The position numbers and the translations under genes were made by a program. A stretch of DNA of 64,000 bases from JAJDTT01 sp965116695 (lineage in GTDB: Bacteria; Acidobacteriota; UBA6911; RPQK01; JAJDTT01): NCBI GenBank assembly GCA_965116695.1, contig OZ220706.1, positions 4,092,001-4,156,000 of the forward strand. Direction: 5' to 3'. Shown here piece after piece: positions 28,165-37,420 of the stretch. How positions within the stretch are numbered: the first letter of the stretch is position 1; every line of letters begins with the position of its first letter. The notes below the pieces were generated by a model. The model did not search any database, was not told where the DNA came from, and was given only the letters and a program-made list of their open reading frames with translations.

Positions 28165-29346
28165 ATGTCAGAATCCGAGGGGCACCGCTCCGGTCGCCAT
28201 TTCCTGCAGATTCCGGGTCCCACCAATGTTCCCGAGCGGGTCCTGCGCGCCATGTCCCGCTCTACCGAGGACCATCGGGGGCCGGAGCTGGCGAGTCTGA
28301 CGCTGCGGGTCCTGCGCCGACTCCGGGAAGTGTTCCGGACCCGGGGGCCGGTCCTCGTCTATCCCTGCTCCGGAACCGGCGCCTGGGAAGCGGCTCTCGT
28401 AAACTCACTCTCTCCCGGGGACCGGGTCCTCATGTTCGAGACCGGTCACTTCGCGGTGCTCTGGGCTCAACTGGCCCGCCGTCTGGGGTTGGAGGTCGAG
28501 CTGGTGCCGGGAGACTGGCGCCGCGGGGTCGACCCGGCCGGGGTCGAGTCCCGGCTGTCCCGGGATTCTTCCCACCGAATTCGGGCCGTGGGCGTGGTGC
28601 ACAACGAGACTTCCACCGGCGTCACAAGCGACTTGGCGGCGATTCGCCAGGCCATGGACCGCGCGGGGCACCCGGCCCTGCTCCTGGTGGATACCATCTC
28701 CTCCCTGGGATCCATCGACTACCGCCACGACGAATGGGGCGTGGATGTGACGGTCGCCGCCTCGCAAAAGGGGCTGATGCTGCCTCCGGGCCTGGGATTG
28801 AACGCCCTGAGCGACAAGGCGCTGGCCGCCGCCGAGCAGGCGCGGTCACCGCGCTCGTACTGGGACTGGAAGCCGGCATTGAGGGAGAACGCCAAGGGGT
28901 TCTTCCCCTACACTCCCGCATCGAATCTCCTCTACGGGCTGGACGTTGCCTTGGACATGCTCTTGGAGGAAGGACTTGAGAATGTCTTCGCCCGTCATTC
29001 CAGGTTGGCCGAGGCCACGCGGCGGGCGGTCCAAGGCTGGGGTCTGGAACTCCAGGCGCTCGACTCGGGCGAATACTCCGATTCGTTGACCGCGGTGCGG
29101 GTCCCGGGCGGTCATGACGCGGACCATCTCCGGAAGCTGATCCTGGAGCGTTTCGACATGTCTCTGGGAACGGGCCTGGGAAAGGTGAAGGGGAGGGTCT
29201 TCCGGATCGGTCATCTGGGCGACTTCAACGAGCTGATGCTGGCGGGGACCCTCTGCGGGGTGGAGATGGGTCTGGAGCTGGCCGGCGTTCCCCACCGCCG
29301 GGGCGGCGTCGGGGCGGCGCTGCATTTTCTGGCCCGGTCATCGTAA
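28165..29346 (+). CDS. Class V PLP aminotransferase, serine--glyoxylate type
   Basis: Fold-type I, class V aminotransferase of 393 residues. The opening HFLQIPGPTNVPERVLRAMS and the PLP-lysine motif ASQKGLMLPPGLG are characteristic of serine--glyoxylate/alanine--glyoxylate aminotransferases, which give hydroxypyruvate and glycine from serine and glyoxylate. Further marks are VHNETSTGVTSDL and LVDTISSLGSIDYRHDEW. ATG 28165 is preferred; an in-frame GTG nine bases upstream is possible and no Shine-Dalgarno is visible. It is the first gene of a four-gene operon with a GntP permease, RidA and a 2-hydroxyacid-dehydrogenase-like flavoprotein. Confidence 0.88.
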   Translation: MSESEGHRSGRHFLQIPGPTNVPERVLRAMSRSTEDHRGPELASLTLRVLRRLREVFRTRGPVLVYPCSGTGAWEAALVNSLSPGDRVLMFETGHFAVLWAQLARRLGLEVELVPGDWRRGVDPAGVESRLSRDSSHRIRAVGVVHNETSTGVTSDLAAIRQAMDRAGHPALLLVDTISSLGSIDYRHDEWGVDVTVAASQKGLMLPPGLGLNALSDKALAAAEQARSPRSYWDWKPALRENAKGFFPYTPASNLLYGLDVALDMLLEEGLENVFARHSRLAEATRRAVQGWGLELQALDSGEYSDSLTAVRVPGGHDADHLRKLILERFDMSLGTGLGKVKGRVFRIGHLGDFNELMLAGTLCGVEMGLELAGVPHRRGGVGAALHFLARSS

Positions 29347-29358
29347 ACGGACAAAGCC

Positions 29359-30723
29359 ATGGATCCCTCCCGGCAGGCCATCTCCGATCCCGTCCTCGCT
29401 CTGGCCGGCTTCTTCGCCGTCGTGGTGCTGCTCCTCTTCCTGGCGGCGCGATGGAAGTGGCACGTCTTTCTGGCTCTCGTGGTTCCGCTCCTGCTGCTGG
29501 GCCTGATGCCGGGAGTCAACCGATCCGTCTTCATCCAGGCCTTCCAGGAGGGATTCGGCAACACCCTGGGGAAGATCGGTGTGGTCATCGTTCTGGGCTC
29601 CATCATCGCCGAGTTCCTCCGGCACACCGGGGCCATTCAGGTCATCACCCGGTCCATGGTGAACCTGGCCGGCGCGCACCGCATGCCCTTGGCGCTGACC
29701 CTGAGCGGCTTTGTCCTGGGGGTGGCCATCTTCTCGGACGTGGCCTACGTCATCCTGAACCCTCTGGTCCACTCCGCGGCCCGGGTCATGGGCGTCGGCA
29801 TGGGAGTCATGTCCATCGGCCTGGTGTCCGCGATCCAGTTGACGCACGCCGTGGTCCCGCCCACGCCGGGTCCGCTGGCGGCCGCGGCCCTGGTGGGCGC
29901 CGACATCGGCCGGACCATCATCTACGGCGGCCTCGCCTGCCTGGCCGGGTCCCTGGCCGGTTGGGTCTGGGGCCAGTACCTGGTGGGACCCCGCCTCAAG
30001 ACCCTTCCGTCCGAGGAGTTCTCGAAGGATCCGGCCTCGGAGGAGGAAGGCGCGGGTTATCCGGGCACCCTGCGGTCCTACGCTCCCATCGCGATTCCGG
30101 TGGTGTTGATTTCGAGCCAGAGCGTGGTCCGTTTCCTGCTGGAGGAGGGTCACCCGGCGCGCCGGATCCTGGAGTACCTGGGATGGCCCGTGATCGCCCT
30201 TTCCATCGGACTGGTCCTGGCCTGGTGGAACATCCGGAGCGCTGAAGACCGGAAGTCGGCCAAGTCCGGGTGGATCGAGGACGGACTCCGGGCCTCCGCC
30301 ATGATCCTGGTGGTCACCGGTTTGGGCGGTTCCCTGAGCGCCATCCTCAAGGCGACGCCGGCGGTGGGAGTGCTGGCCGAGGCCTTCGCGGCGTCGGGAC
30401 TGCCGGCCATCCTGCTGCCCTTCGTCATCGGCATCCTGGGCAACATGATCACCGGGTCCACCACCGTGGGAGTCATCACGGCGGCGTCTCTGGTGGCGCC
30501 CATGCTGGACGACCTCTCGCTGTCCCCCGAAGCCGCCATGCTGGCCGGGGCCTGCGGTTCCGTGATCATCAAGTATGTGAACAGCAGCTACTTCTGGGTC
30601 TGCACGTCGCTGAGCGGGCTGCCGGTGAGAGAAGCCATCTGGGGCTACGGCGGCGGCACGCTGGTGGGGGGAGGGGTCTCCTTCGCCGTGGTCTATCTGC
30701 TGTGGGCGGTGGGGATCCTCTGA
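29359..30723 (+). CDS. GntP-family permease
   Basis: Inner-membrane transporter of 454 residues with about 12 hydrophobic segments, of the gluconate:H+ symporter (GntP) family. Diagnostic stretches: ALVVPLLLLGLMPGVNRSVF, GFGNTLGKIGVVIVLGSIIA, IFSDVAYVILNPLV and HAVVPPTPGPLAAAALVGAD. Family members carry gluconate, fructuronate, D-serine or glycerate. Its place between an aminotransferase for serine/glyoxylate and a hydroxyacid-type flavoprotein makes glycerate, D-serine or a similar C3-C6 hydroxyacid the likely substrate (inference). The start follows the upstream stop by 12 bp. Confidence 0.9.
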   Translation: MDPSRQAISDPVLALAGFFAVVVLLLFLAARWKWHVFLALVVPLLLLGLMPGVNRSVFIQAFQEGFGNTLGKIGVVIVLGSIIAEFLRHTGAIQVITRSMVNLAGAHRMPLALTLSGFVLGVAIFSDVAYVILNPLVHSAARVMGVGMGVMSIGLVSAIQLTHAVVPPTPGPLAAAALVGADIGRTIIYGGLACLAGSLAGWVWGQYLVGPRLKTLPSEEFSKDPASEEEGAGYPGTLRSYAPIAIPVVLISSQSVVRFLLEEGHPARRILEYLGWPVIALSIGLVLAWWNIRSAEDRKSAKSGWIEDGLRASAMILVVTGLGGSLSAILKATPAVGVLAEAFAASGLPAILLPFVIGILGNMITGSTTVGVITAASLVAPMLDDLSLSPEAAMLAGACGSVIIKYVNSSYFWVCTSLSGLPVREAIWGYGGGTLVGGGVSFAVVYLLWAVGIL

Positions 30724-30758
30724 TCGATCCGCCCCGCGTTTTCGAGGAGGCGGGATAC

Positions 30759-31175
30759 ATGCATGCAGCTCACAGAGCCGTCATCGAGCCCGAGGGAATT
30801 CCGGCGCCGACGGGACAGTATTCCGAGGCCATCCGTGCGCGGGGAGGTCATTTCCTGTTCATCGCCGGACAGGTGGCCCAGAATTCCAAGGGAGAGATCA
30901 TCGGCAAAGGAGACGCCGAGGCGCAGACCCGGCAGGTTTTCACCAATCTGGGACTCATCCTGAAGAGCGCGGGCGCCTCGTTTCAGGACGTGGTGGAATT
31001 CACGACCTATCTGGTGGGCGTCGACTCCGTGCGGCCTTTCCTGAAGGCGCGGGCCGAGCTCTTCGTCGACCTCTACCCCAACGCCGACTATCCCGCCAAC
31101 ACCCTGATCAACATCGAGTCCCTGGGCGGATCCGACGCCCTGGTGGAGATCAAGGCCGTGGCGGTTCTTCCCTGA
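30759..31175 (+). CDS. RidA family (YjgF/YER057c/UK114) protein
   Basis: Small cytosolic trimeric enzyme of 138 residues. RidA proteins hydrolyse enamine/imine intermediates released by PLP enzymes. Seen: the N-terminal IPAPTGQYSEAIRARGGHFLF, then IAGQVAQN, and the C-terminal NTLINIESLGGSDALVEIKA. The usual catalytic Arg of RidA (in the form ARxxV near residue 105) is not evident at NTLINIESL, so it may be a non-RidA subgroup (Rid4-7 type). The start is ATG 30759 with GAGGAGG eight bases upstream. It fits the operon logic, clearing reactive products of the aminotransferase. Confidence 0.88.
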   Translation: MHAAHRAVIEPEGIPAPTGQYSEAIRARGGHFLFIAGQVAQNSKGEIIGKGDAEAQTRQVFTNLGLILKSAGASFQDVVEFTTYLVGVDSVRPFLKARAELFVDLYPNADYPANTLINIESLGGSDALVEIKAVAVLP

Positions 31176-31182
31176 CCCCCCT

Positions 31183-34116
31183 ATGGAAACCGAATCCCTG
31201 AGCAAGACCCTGGAATCGACCCTGCGCTCCGCCCTCCAGGGAGAGGTCCGCTTCGACCGGATCTCCAGGGCCATCTATTCCACCGACGCCAGCATCTACC
31301 AGATCATGCCCCGGGGAGTGGTCGTCCCCCGGTGCGTGGAGGACGTGATCCGGACCGTCCGCACCTGCCGCCGCTACGGCGTCCCCATCACCGCCCGGGG
31401 CGGGGGGACCTCCCAGGCCGGCCAGGCCATCGGCAGCGGCCTCCAACTGGATTTCTCCAAGTACATGAACCGGATCCTGGACCTGGACGTGGAGGGCCGG
31501 ACCGTGGTGGTGGAGCCGGGGATCGTCCTGGACGAGTTGAATCTCGCCCTCAAACCCCACGGCCTGGTCCTGCCTCTGGACCTCTCCACCTCGAACCGGG
31601 CCACGGTGGGAGGCGCCATGGCCAACAACTCGGCGGGGACCCGGTCCGTGGTCTACGGCAAGACCATCGACTACGTCCTGGAGCTGGATGTGGTCCTTTC
31701 GGACGGGAGCGTGGTCCACTTCGCACCCGTGGCGAAGGAAGACCTGGACGTCCGCTGCCGGAGTGGGGACCTGGAGGGTCACTGCTACCGGATGGTGCGC
31801 TATCTGGCGCGCCGCCACGCCGCCGAGATCGACCGGCGCTACCCCAAGATTCTGCGCCGGGTCGGCGGCTACAATCTGGACGACTTCGTCCCCGAGGCCG
31901 GCACTTTCAACCTCTCGCGAATCATGGTGGGGTCGGAGGGCACCCTGGGCCTGGCCGTGGCGGCCAAGCTGCGGCTGGTCCCCCTTCCCAAGCGCCGGGT
32001 GCTCTGCTCGGTCCAGTTCGACGGGGTCCTGGACTCCCTGGACGCCGTGTCGCCCATTCTGGAGCACGGCCCGTCGGCGGTGGAGCTCCTGGACCGCTTC
32101 ATCCTGGATACCACCAGGGGCAAGACCGAGTACGAGCCGTTGCGGGACTTCATCCGGGGAGACCCTGGAGGGGTCCTGCTGGTGGAGTTCACGGGGGAGA
32201 CACTGGAAGAGCTTGCGGGCCGGGTCGACCGCCTGGAAGCGGATCTGGCGAGCCGAAAAATGGGCAGCCACTTTCACCGGGCGCTGGAACCGGACGCCCA
32301 GGCCCGCATCTGGCGGTTGCGCAAGGCGGGGCTCGGCCTGTCCATGTCGCAGCGGGGAGACGCCAAGGGCCATTCCTTCGTGGAGGACACGGCGGTGGCG
32401 CCGGAGAACCTCAAGGAATACATCCGGCGTTTCATGGAGGTGCTGGAGCGCCACCGGACCCGGGCGGGGTTCTACGCCCACGCCTCGGTCGGCCTGCTCC
32501 ACGTCCGTCCCGTGGTGGACCTCAAGACCGCGGACGGAGTGGAGAAATTCGCCCGCATCGCCAACGAGGTCGCGGACCTGGTCCTGAAATACGGGGGCGC
32601 TCTCTCGGCCGAGCATGGGGACGGCCTGGTAAGGAGCCCGTTTCAGGAGAAGATGTACGGACCGGTCCTGTACCGGGCCTTCCGCCGGCTCAAGGAGGCC
32701 TTCGATCCTGCGGGCGTCTTCAATCCGGGCAAGATCGTCGACGCGCCGCCCCTCACCGAGAACCTCAAGTTCGGGACCGGCTATGTCACGCGGGAGTTGG
32801 AAACCGTCTTCGACTTCTCCGACTACGGGGGCATTTCACGAGCCGCGGAGCAGTGCAGCGGGGTGGGAGCCTGCCGGCAGAGCCTCCGCGCCACCATGTG
32901 CCCCTCCTACCGGGCCACCCGGGACGAAGCGGACGTCACCCGCGGCCGCGCCAACGCCCTGCGGCTGGCCATCTCGGGTCAACTGGGCCCCGACGGGCTG
33001 GCCGACAAGGAGCTGTATCCGGTTATGGACCTGTGCCTGGAGTGCAAGGCCTGCAAGACCGAATGTCCCACGAGCGTGGACATGGCCCGGCTCAAGAGCG
33101 AGTTCCTGCACCAATACCATGCCCGCCACGGCGCTCCGCTCGGGGATCGCGTCGCCTCCCGAATGGATCTGCTGGCACGCCTGGGAAGCCGTCTGGCGCC
33201 GGTGTCCAACTGGCTTTCGGCCGCCTCCGTGAGCCGCTGGTTGAACGAGAAGATCCTGGGTCTGGACCGTCGCCGCCGGCTGCCCGAATTCGCCGCACGG
33301 ACTTTTCTCGACTGGTGGGCACGCCACAGAAACGGCGCCGATGCGGGAGGCGGAGAAGAGGTGGCCATATTCGCTGACACCTTCACCAACTTTTTCGAGC
33401 CGCAACATGGAGTGGCGGCTGCACAGGTGGCGCGGCGTCTGGGAGCCCGGGTCGTGGTGCCTCCCCGGGTCTGCTGCGGGCGGCCCCTCATCTCCAAGGG
33501 TTTCCTGCGGCAGGCGGCCCGTCAGGCCGAGGCCTCCACCCGGACCCTGATCCCCCTGGCGCGGCGGGGGATCACAATCGTCTTCTGCGAGCCCAGTTGT
33601 TATTCGGCCGTCAGCGATGATCATCCGCACCTGGTGCCCGAATCGATGCGGGAGCAGGCCCGAGCCGTGGCCCGGGCGGCCCGAACCTTCGAGGAGTGGT
33701 GTGGCGAGGCGCTGCAAGCTCGGCCGGAAGCGGAGATCGGCAGGCTGCTGGGCAACGGAGTCCAGGAGTCCCAACAGATTCTGCTCCATGGCCACTGCCA
33801 TCAGAAGGCCCTGGTGGGAATGGAGGCGGCCGTCGGGCTACTCTCGAAAATCCCGGGAGCCCGGGTCACACCGCTGGACAGCGGCTGCTGCGGAATGGCC
33901 GGGATGTTCGGCTACGAGCGGAAGCACTACGAGGTCTCCCGCGCGGTGGGAGAGCTTCGCCTCTTTCCGGCACTCCGGGAAACCCCCTCGGGAACCGCCG
34001 TGGTGGCCCCCGGCTTCTCCTGCCGGCACCAGATCGAACACTTCACGGATCGGCAGGCGGTCTCCTCCATGGAACTGCTGGCGTCGCTGATGGGAGACGC
34101 CAGCCTTCGCCCCTGA
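31183..34116 (+). CDS. FAD-linked oxidoreductase fused to a CCG-type Fe-S subunit
   Basis: Protein of 977 residues of the GlcD-GlcF fusion type (YdiJ/Dld-II-like). The N-terminal half is a VAO-type FAD domain (PITARGGGTSQAGQAIGSGL, STSNRATVGGAMANNSAGTR) with FAD-oxidase C (AEHGDGLVRSPFQEKMYGPV). Ferredoxin-like clusters follow at about C557 (CSGVGACRQSLRATMCPSY) and ~617 (CLECKACKTECP), then two CCG motifs (CCGRPL ~764, CCGMAG ~901) of the heterodisulfide-reductase B type. Such enzymes oxidise 2-hydroxyacids (D-lactate, glycolate, D-2-hydroxyglutarate) and pass electrons to the membrane quinone pool or another acceptor. It starts 7 bp after ridA in the same operon. Confidence 0.92.
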   Translation: METESLSKTLESTLRSALQGEVRFDRISRAIYSTDASIYQIMPRGVVVPRCVEDVIRTVRTCRRYGVPITARGGGTSQAGQAIGSGLQLDFSKYMNRILDLDVEGRTVVVEPGIVLDELNLALKPHGLVLPLDLSTSNRATVGGAMANNSAGTRSVVYGKTIDYVLELDVVLSDGSVVHFAPVAKEDLDVRCRSGDLEGHCYRMVRYLARRHAAEIDRRYPKILRRVGGYNLDDFVPEAGTFNLSRIMVGSEGTLGLAVAAKLRLVPLPKRRVLCSVQFDGVLDSLDAVSPILEHGPSAVELLDRFILDTTRGKTEYEPLRDFIRGDPGGVLLVEFTGETLEELAGRVDRLEADLASRKMGSHFHRALEPDAQARIWRLRKAGLGLSMSQRGDAKGHSFVEDTAVAPENLKEYIRRFMEVLERHRTRAGFYAHASVGLLHVRPVVDLKTADGVEKFARIANEVADLVLKYGGALSAEHGDGLVRSPFQEKMYGPVLYRAFRRLKEAFDPAGVFNPGKIVDAPPLTENLKFGTGYVTRELETVFDFSDYGGISRAAEQCSGVGACRQSLRATMCPSYRATRDEADVTRGRANALRLAISGQLGPDGLADKELYPVMDLCLECKACKTECPTSVDMARLKSEFLHQYHARHGAPLGDRVASRMDLLARLGSRLAPVSNWLSAASVSRWLNEKILGLDRRRRLPEFAARTFLDWWARHRNGADAGGGEEVAIFADTFTNFFEPQHGVAAAQVARRLGARVVVPPRVCCGRPLISKGFLRQAARQAEASTRTLIPLARRGITIVFCEPSCYSAVSDDHPHLVPESMREQARAVARAARTFEEWCGEALQARPEAEIGRLLGNGVQESQQILLHGHCHQKALVGMEAAVGLLSKIPGARVTPLDSGCCGMAGMFGYERKHYEVSRAVGELRLFPALRETPSGTAVVAPGFSCRHQIEHFTDRQAVSSMELLASLMGDASLRP

Positions 34117-34139
34117 AGGGCTCCGGCATGGGAAGCGGG

Positions 34140-35300
34140 CTATAGATAAAGGTGCAACTGCGCCATAAGCGTCTTCGTGTGGACGTCGCCGAACCGGAAG
34201 TGGTCCCGGTAGTAGGACAGGCTCACGTGCCAGTGGGTCCGCGGATAGAAGTCCAAGCCGTACACCATGCGGCGCACTTCCCCGAGAGGGTCCTTGTCGG
34301 TCCAGCGCACCTGCGGTGACACTCTCAGCCAGACCCCCCGCAAAACTTCCACCGATGTCTGGTTGGCGAATATGTACGCCCGGTCGCTCCGGGCCAGCCT
34401 CCGGAGCCGCCGGTCGGCGTGGGTCCAGGTGACCAGCCAGCGCACCGGGGCGTATCCGAGGGACACGCCGGTGTGCGTGCTTCGAGGACCGAAGTCCGTC
34501 TTGCCGCGGTACAGCAGCGACCCCGCGACGACCGTGCGCGGGGTGAGGTCGAACTGGTACCGGCCGCTGACGGTGAATGCTGCCCGGCCGTTGCCGGCGA
34601 CGAGCGAATCGGCGCGGCCCGGACCGACCGACAGTTGCAGCAGCGATCGATGGACCGAAACCCCCACCTCGACGCCGTAGACCTGATCGTCCTGAGCCAG
34701 GTCCGGACCCTCGCGGGAAAACGAGGTGTGATCCGCGAACCGAACGCCGTAGGCCGGCAGGAAGCGCCCTCCCCGCACGCTCAGCGCATCGCTGACCTGG
34801 TATGCCACCCAATGTTCATAGGAGACGAATTCACCGTCTCTTACGGGTTTGCGTCCAACGCTACCGTAGGCTGTCCATCGGTCTCGCTGCCAGGCGGCCT
34901 GCAGATCGAGGTTCATCAGGAAATTGCGGTCGTCTATATCGATGCCGGGCACCGTGACGCCCACATGCGAGGGCCGGAGGTCGAGGCCGAGTTGCAGGGG
35001 GGAGTCGCTCCCCAAGGCACCGTACAGGAAGGATTCCTCGCTTCGGGTCCCTCCCGGGGATGCCGCGCCGGCGGCTCCGCGCCGGCCGAAGGTGGAGATC
35101 TCCTCCCGCGAAAGCGACCGTCCGTAAGGCGTGAGCAACCCCCCGCCCGACGGCGAGTAGTGGCAGGCCGTGCATCGTGGGTACTGTTTGGAGAGGAATA
35201 TCGGTTCGGCGGATGCAGGCGTCATGCCCCAACCGCCGAGGAGCGCGGCGGCTGCGAGACCCGTTCCCAAGCTTCGGCGCAACCTTGCTGTACGGATCAT
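34140..35300 (-). CDS. Outer-membrane beta-barrel with an N-terminal c-haem motif
   Basis: Protein of 386 residues with a signal peptide (GLAAAALLGGWGMTPASA). Right after the cleavage region is C43-T-A-C-H47, followed by YSPSGGGLLTPYGRSLS, a covalent-haem site with the GGG...YG tail seen in some exported cytochromes. The remainder consists of alternating hydrophobic/polar strands (TAYGSVGRKPV, FTVSGRYQFDL, HWHVSLSYYRDHF) closing with AQLHLYL, as expected for an outer-membrane barrel. No known porin family is obvious. Its start overlaps the YceI stop by four bases (ATGA). It is the last gene of a five-gene exported redox cluster. Confidence 0.7.
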   Translation of the reverse strand: MIRTARLRRSLGTGLAAAALLGGWGMTPASAEPIFLSKQYPRCTACHYSPSGGGLLTPYGRSLSREEISTFGRRGAAGAASPGGTRSEESFLYGALGSDSPLQLGLDLRPSHVGVTVPGIDIDDRNFLMNLDLQAAWQRDRWTAYGSVGRKPVRDGEFVSYEHWVAYQVSDALSVRGGRFLPAYGVRFADHTSFSREGPDLAQDDQVYGVEVGVSVHRSLLQLSVGPGRADSLVAGNGRAAFTVSGRYQFDLTPRTVVAGSLLYRGKTDFGPRSTHTGVSLGYAPVRWLVTWTHADRRLRRLARSDRAYIFANQTSVEVLRGVWLRVSPQVRWTDKDPLGEVRRMVYGLDFYPRTHWHVSLSYYRDHFRFGDVHTKTLMAQLHLYL

Positions 35301-35968
35301 CGGGGGCCGCCGGAGGGGGATGTGTCGCTTACCGCGTCGAAGGTGACGAGAATTCCGATTTCGTCGCGCACACCGACGCCCAGGTAGCGGGGAGGAGGGA
35401 TGTCGAACACCTTCAGGCTCAACGAGAACGCCGCTTCCACGCGAAGGCGCCCTCCGCGCCGGCTCAGTTCCGCCTTGCCCGCGACGGCCCTTTCGACCCC
35501 GTGCAGCGACAACGTTCCCGAGAACGGCGTCTTGTGGCGAGCGGCATCCGGCGGGAGCGGGACAGCCAGTTCGATGCCGGTCAGGGCGGCGTGCCGGAAC
35601 CGCTCACCGCGGGCCACTTCCAGATAGGTCTCCCGCAGGTGGTGGTTGCGCAGTTCGATGCCGGTGTCGAGGGGAACGAGGTCGACCCGGAGAGTGCCCG
35701 CATAGGACGCGTCGGGCCCGGTTTGCCGCAAGGTTCCGGAAATCGCCGACGTGGCGGCGTCGAAGCTGCCGCCGACGGTGAGGCGGCAACGGACCCGCAC
35801 GTTTCCGGACGTAAGATTCCAGGATTTTTCGGCACTTGCCGGCTGTGCGGCGGCCAAGTCGAGCGTGGCCGGAAGAAGCGTCGCAACGAGGGCGATCGAG
35901 GCAACCCTCCGCGGAACCTTCAAGGTACGTCCCGGGCTCGCATGAGGGAGTCGCGAACACGTCATCAT
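35297..35968 (-). CDS. YceI-like exported protein
   Basis: Protein of 223 residues with a signal peptide (VASIALVATLLPATLDLAAA). The YceI/lipocalin-like barrel is seen in FDAATSAISGTLRQTGPDAS, LRNHHLRETYLEVARGERF (the YceI R-D-x-x-L-R...F-D-V counterpart), PFSGTLSLHGVERAV and LSLKVFDIPPPRYLGVGVRD. YceI proteins bind isoprenoid quinones or lipids in the periplasm, which fits a redox cluster. ATG 35968 overlaps the upstream stop (ATGATGA) and its own stop overlaps the next start, so translation is coupled on both sides. Confidence 0.8.
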   Translation of the reverse strand: MMTCSRLPHASPGRTLKVPRRVASIALVATLLPATLDLAAAQPASAEKSWNLTSGNVRVRCRLTVGGSFDAATSAISGTLRQTGPDASYAGTLRVDLVPLDTGIELRNHHLRETYLEVARGERFRHAALTGIELAVPLPPDAARHKTPFSGTLSLHGVERAVAGKAELSRRGGRLRVEAAFSLSLKVFDIPPPRYLGVGVRDEIGILVTFDAVSDTSPSGGPR

Positions 35969-37212
35969 TGCATTTGTGCAACGGGAAGGCTTGCCATGTT
36001 GTTTCCGGAACTGATGCGCAGCACTGTGGCCGCCACCCGGCCCTGTGACGGAATGACCTCCAGAACACCCTGGAAATCTGTCAAGTCGGGGGCAGGATCG
36101 TCCCATATGAACTCGTCAATGAAGCGGGCCAGGTGTCCGTTTCCAGCCAATGGATCCGCGGTCACAGCTCCCGTTCCCACCTCAGTGCCGTCCAAGCCGA
36201 TGAGCCTCACTTGAAGAGTCTTTTCCTCGGCGTCCAGATTCATCACAGCCACACCCGTTCTGATGAAATTGTCACCGGAACGGTTTTCCGCGGGAGCACG
36301 AAACCCGGCCAGGGGTTCACTGCTGCCGACCCCGGCCACACCCAGAGCGAGGCCCTCGAACAAGACAACGCCGCTCAGCGGCCCGTCTGCATGAACAGTC
36401 AACGATCCTGCAACAACCGGCCCCTTGCCGTCGCTTGCGTAAACTGCGCCTCCGCCTTCCGCAATAGTGAAGTCCCCGGTTTCTCCCGAAACCATCTCCC
36501 CGTTCAGAATCAAATCCAGAGGAGCGCCATCGCCGCCCCGTAGTTCCAGCTTCGCGTTGACGTCTTCCCCGGTACCCACATTCAGAAGAGCGACCTGGCT
36601 GATGATCCCGGCCCCATTGGCGAATTGCGCGAAGTGGAGCCTCTCGGTCAATTCGACGGGAATTGAGACGTCAAGCGTGTTGATCGCATCTCCCGACGGC
36701 TGGTGGTTGTGGTCGGCGGAATTGGCCGCCACCTTCAATGTCACTCGTTTCTCCCTCAGTTCCTTCGGAGCCGTCCACTGAAAGTCGACCATCCCGGCTT
36801 CCAGGATGTCGGTATGAGTCAGTACCTGCCGCCCCTCCACCTCGTTCACGATGGTGTCTTCGGTGACGGCCGTCAGGGTGCCTGCCTGCGTGCCATCGGA
36901 GTAAACGGCTGCCACCTGGAACCCGTACTCCGTTCCTCCGGTGATCGTGATCCCCAGGTCGTAAGTTTCACCGGGCACGAAACGCTCCGGCAGATGGTTG
37001 AACGAGACGGAACCGACCTCGTTCAACGTGCTGCCGGAAGCAAAGTGACAGCCGGCCACGTAGCAGCTGGGATCGTTGAGGACGCCCCCGGCAAACGGAA
37101 TTTTCCGGCCGTCATGAAATCCTTCGATGGAGGCCACAAACAAGAGCAAGAGGAAGGCAAACAGAATTCCGAATCCGGCCAGAGCCGAGAATCTCTCCCA
37201 GTACTTCTTCAT
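35965..37212 (-). CDS. Exported Reeler-like protein with a CX4CH motif
   Basis: Protein of 415 residues with an N-terminal hydrophobic anchor (FGILFAFLLLLFVASIEG). The motif C50-Y-V-A-G-C-H56 follows the anchor (CX4CH, a non-standard haem or metal site). Residues ~75-185 look like a Reelin/choice-of-anchor V domain (ETYDLGITITGGTEYGFQV, VDFQWTAP, VTLKVAANSADHN). The C-terminal half is a repeated beta module beginning FAQFANGAGIISQVALLNVG and AGFRAPAENRSGDNFIRTGV. The function is unknown; in the cluster it could be a surface-anchored electron-transfer or binding component (inference). Confidence 0.7.
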   Translation of the reverse strand: MKKYWERFSALAGFGILFAFLLLLFVASIEGFHDGRKIPFAGGVLNDPSCYVAGCHFASGSTLNEVGSVSFNHLPERFVPGETYDLGITITGGTEYGFQVAAVYSDGTQAGTLTAVTEDTIVNEVEGRQVLTHTDILEAGMVDFQWTAPKELREKRVTLKVAANSADHNHQPSGDAINTLDVSIPVELTERLHFAQFANGAGIISQVALLNVGTGEDVNAKLELRGGDGAPLDLILNGEMVSGETGDFTIAEGGGAVYASDGKGPVVAGSLTVHADGPLSGVVLFEGLALGVAGVGSSEPLAGFRAPAENRSGDNFIRTGVAVMNLDAEEKTLQVRLIGLDGTEVGTGAVTADPLAGNGHLARFIDEFIWDDPAPDLTDFQGVLEVIPSQGRVAATVLRISSGNNMASLPVAQMQ

Positions 37213-37420
37213 CGCAGTGATCCTCCACTTATGCCCTCATGATCGTAAGTTGGTGCCTGCCCGACGCCAATTCACGCTAAAAACACGAAGGTCCCGTCAT
37301 GTAAGGGGGTGGCTATTCTCCCTCAGAAGTATTCACCATTGCACTCTTGGCCGCGAGCCCGCGCTGTGGACAAAAATTCTGCGCGATCGTCACGCCTCCC
37401 CGGTAATGCGGGCCAGTGAT

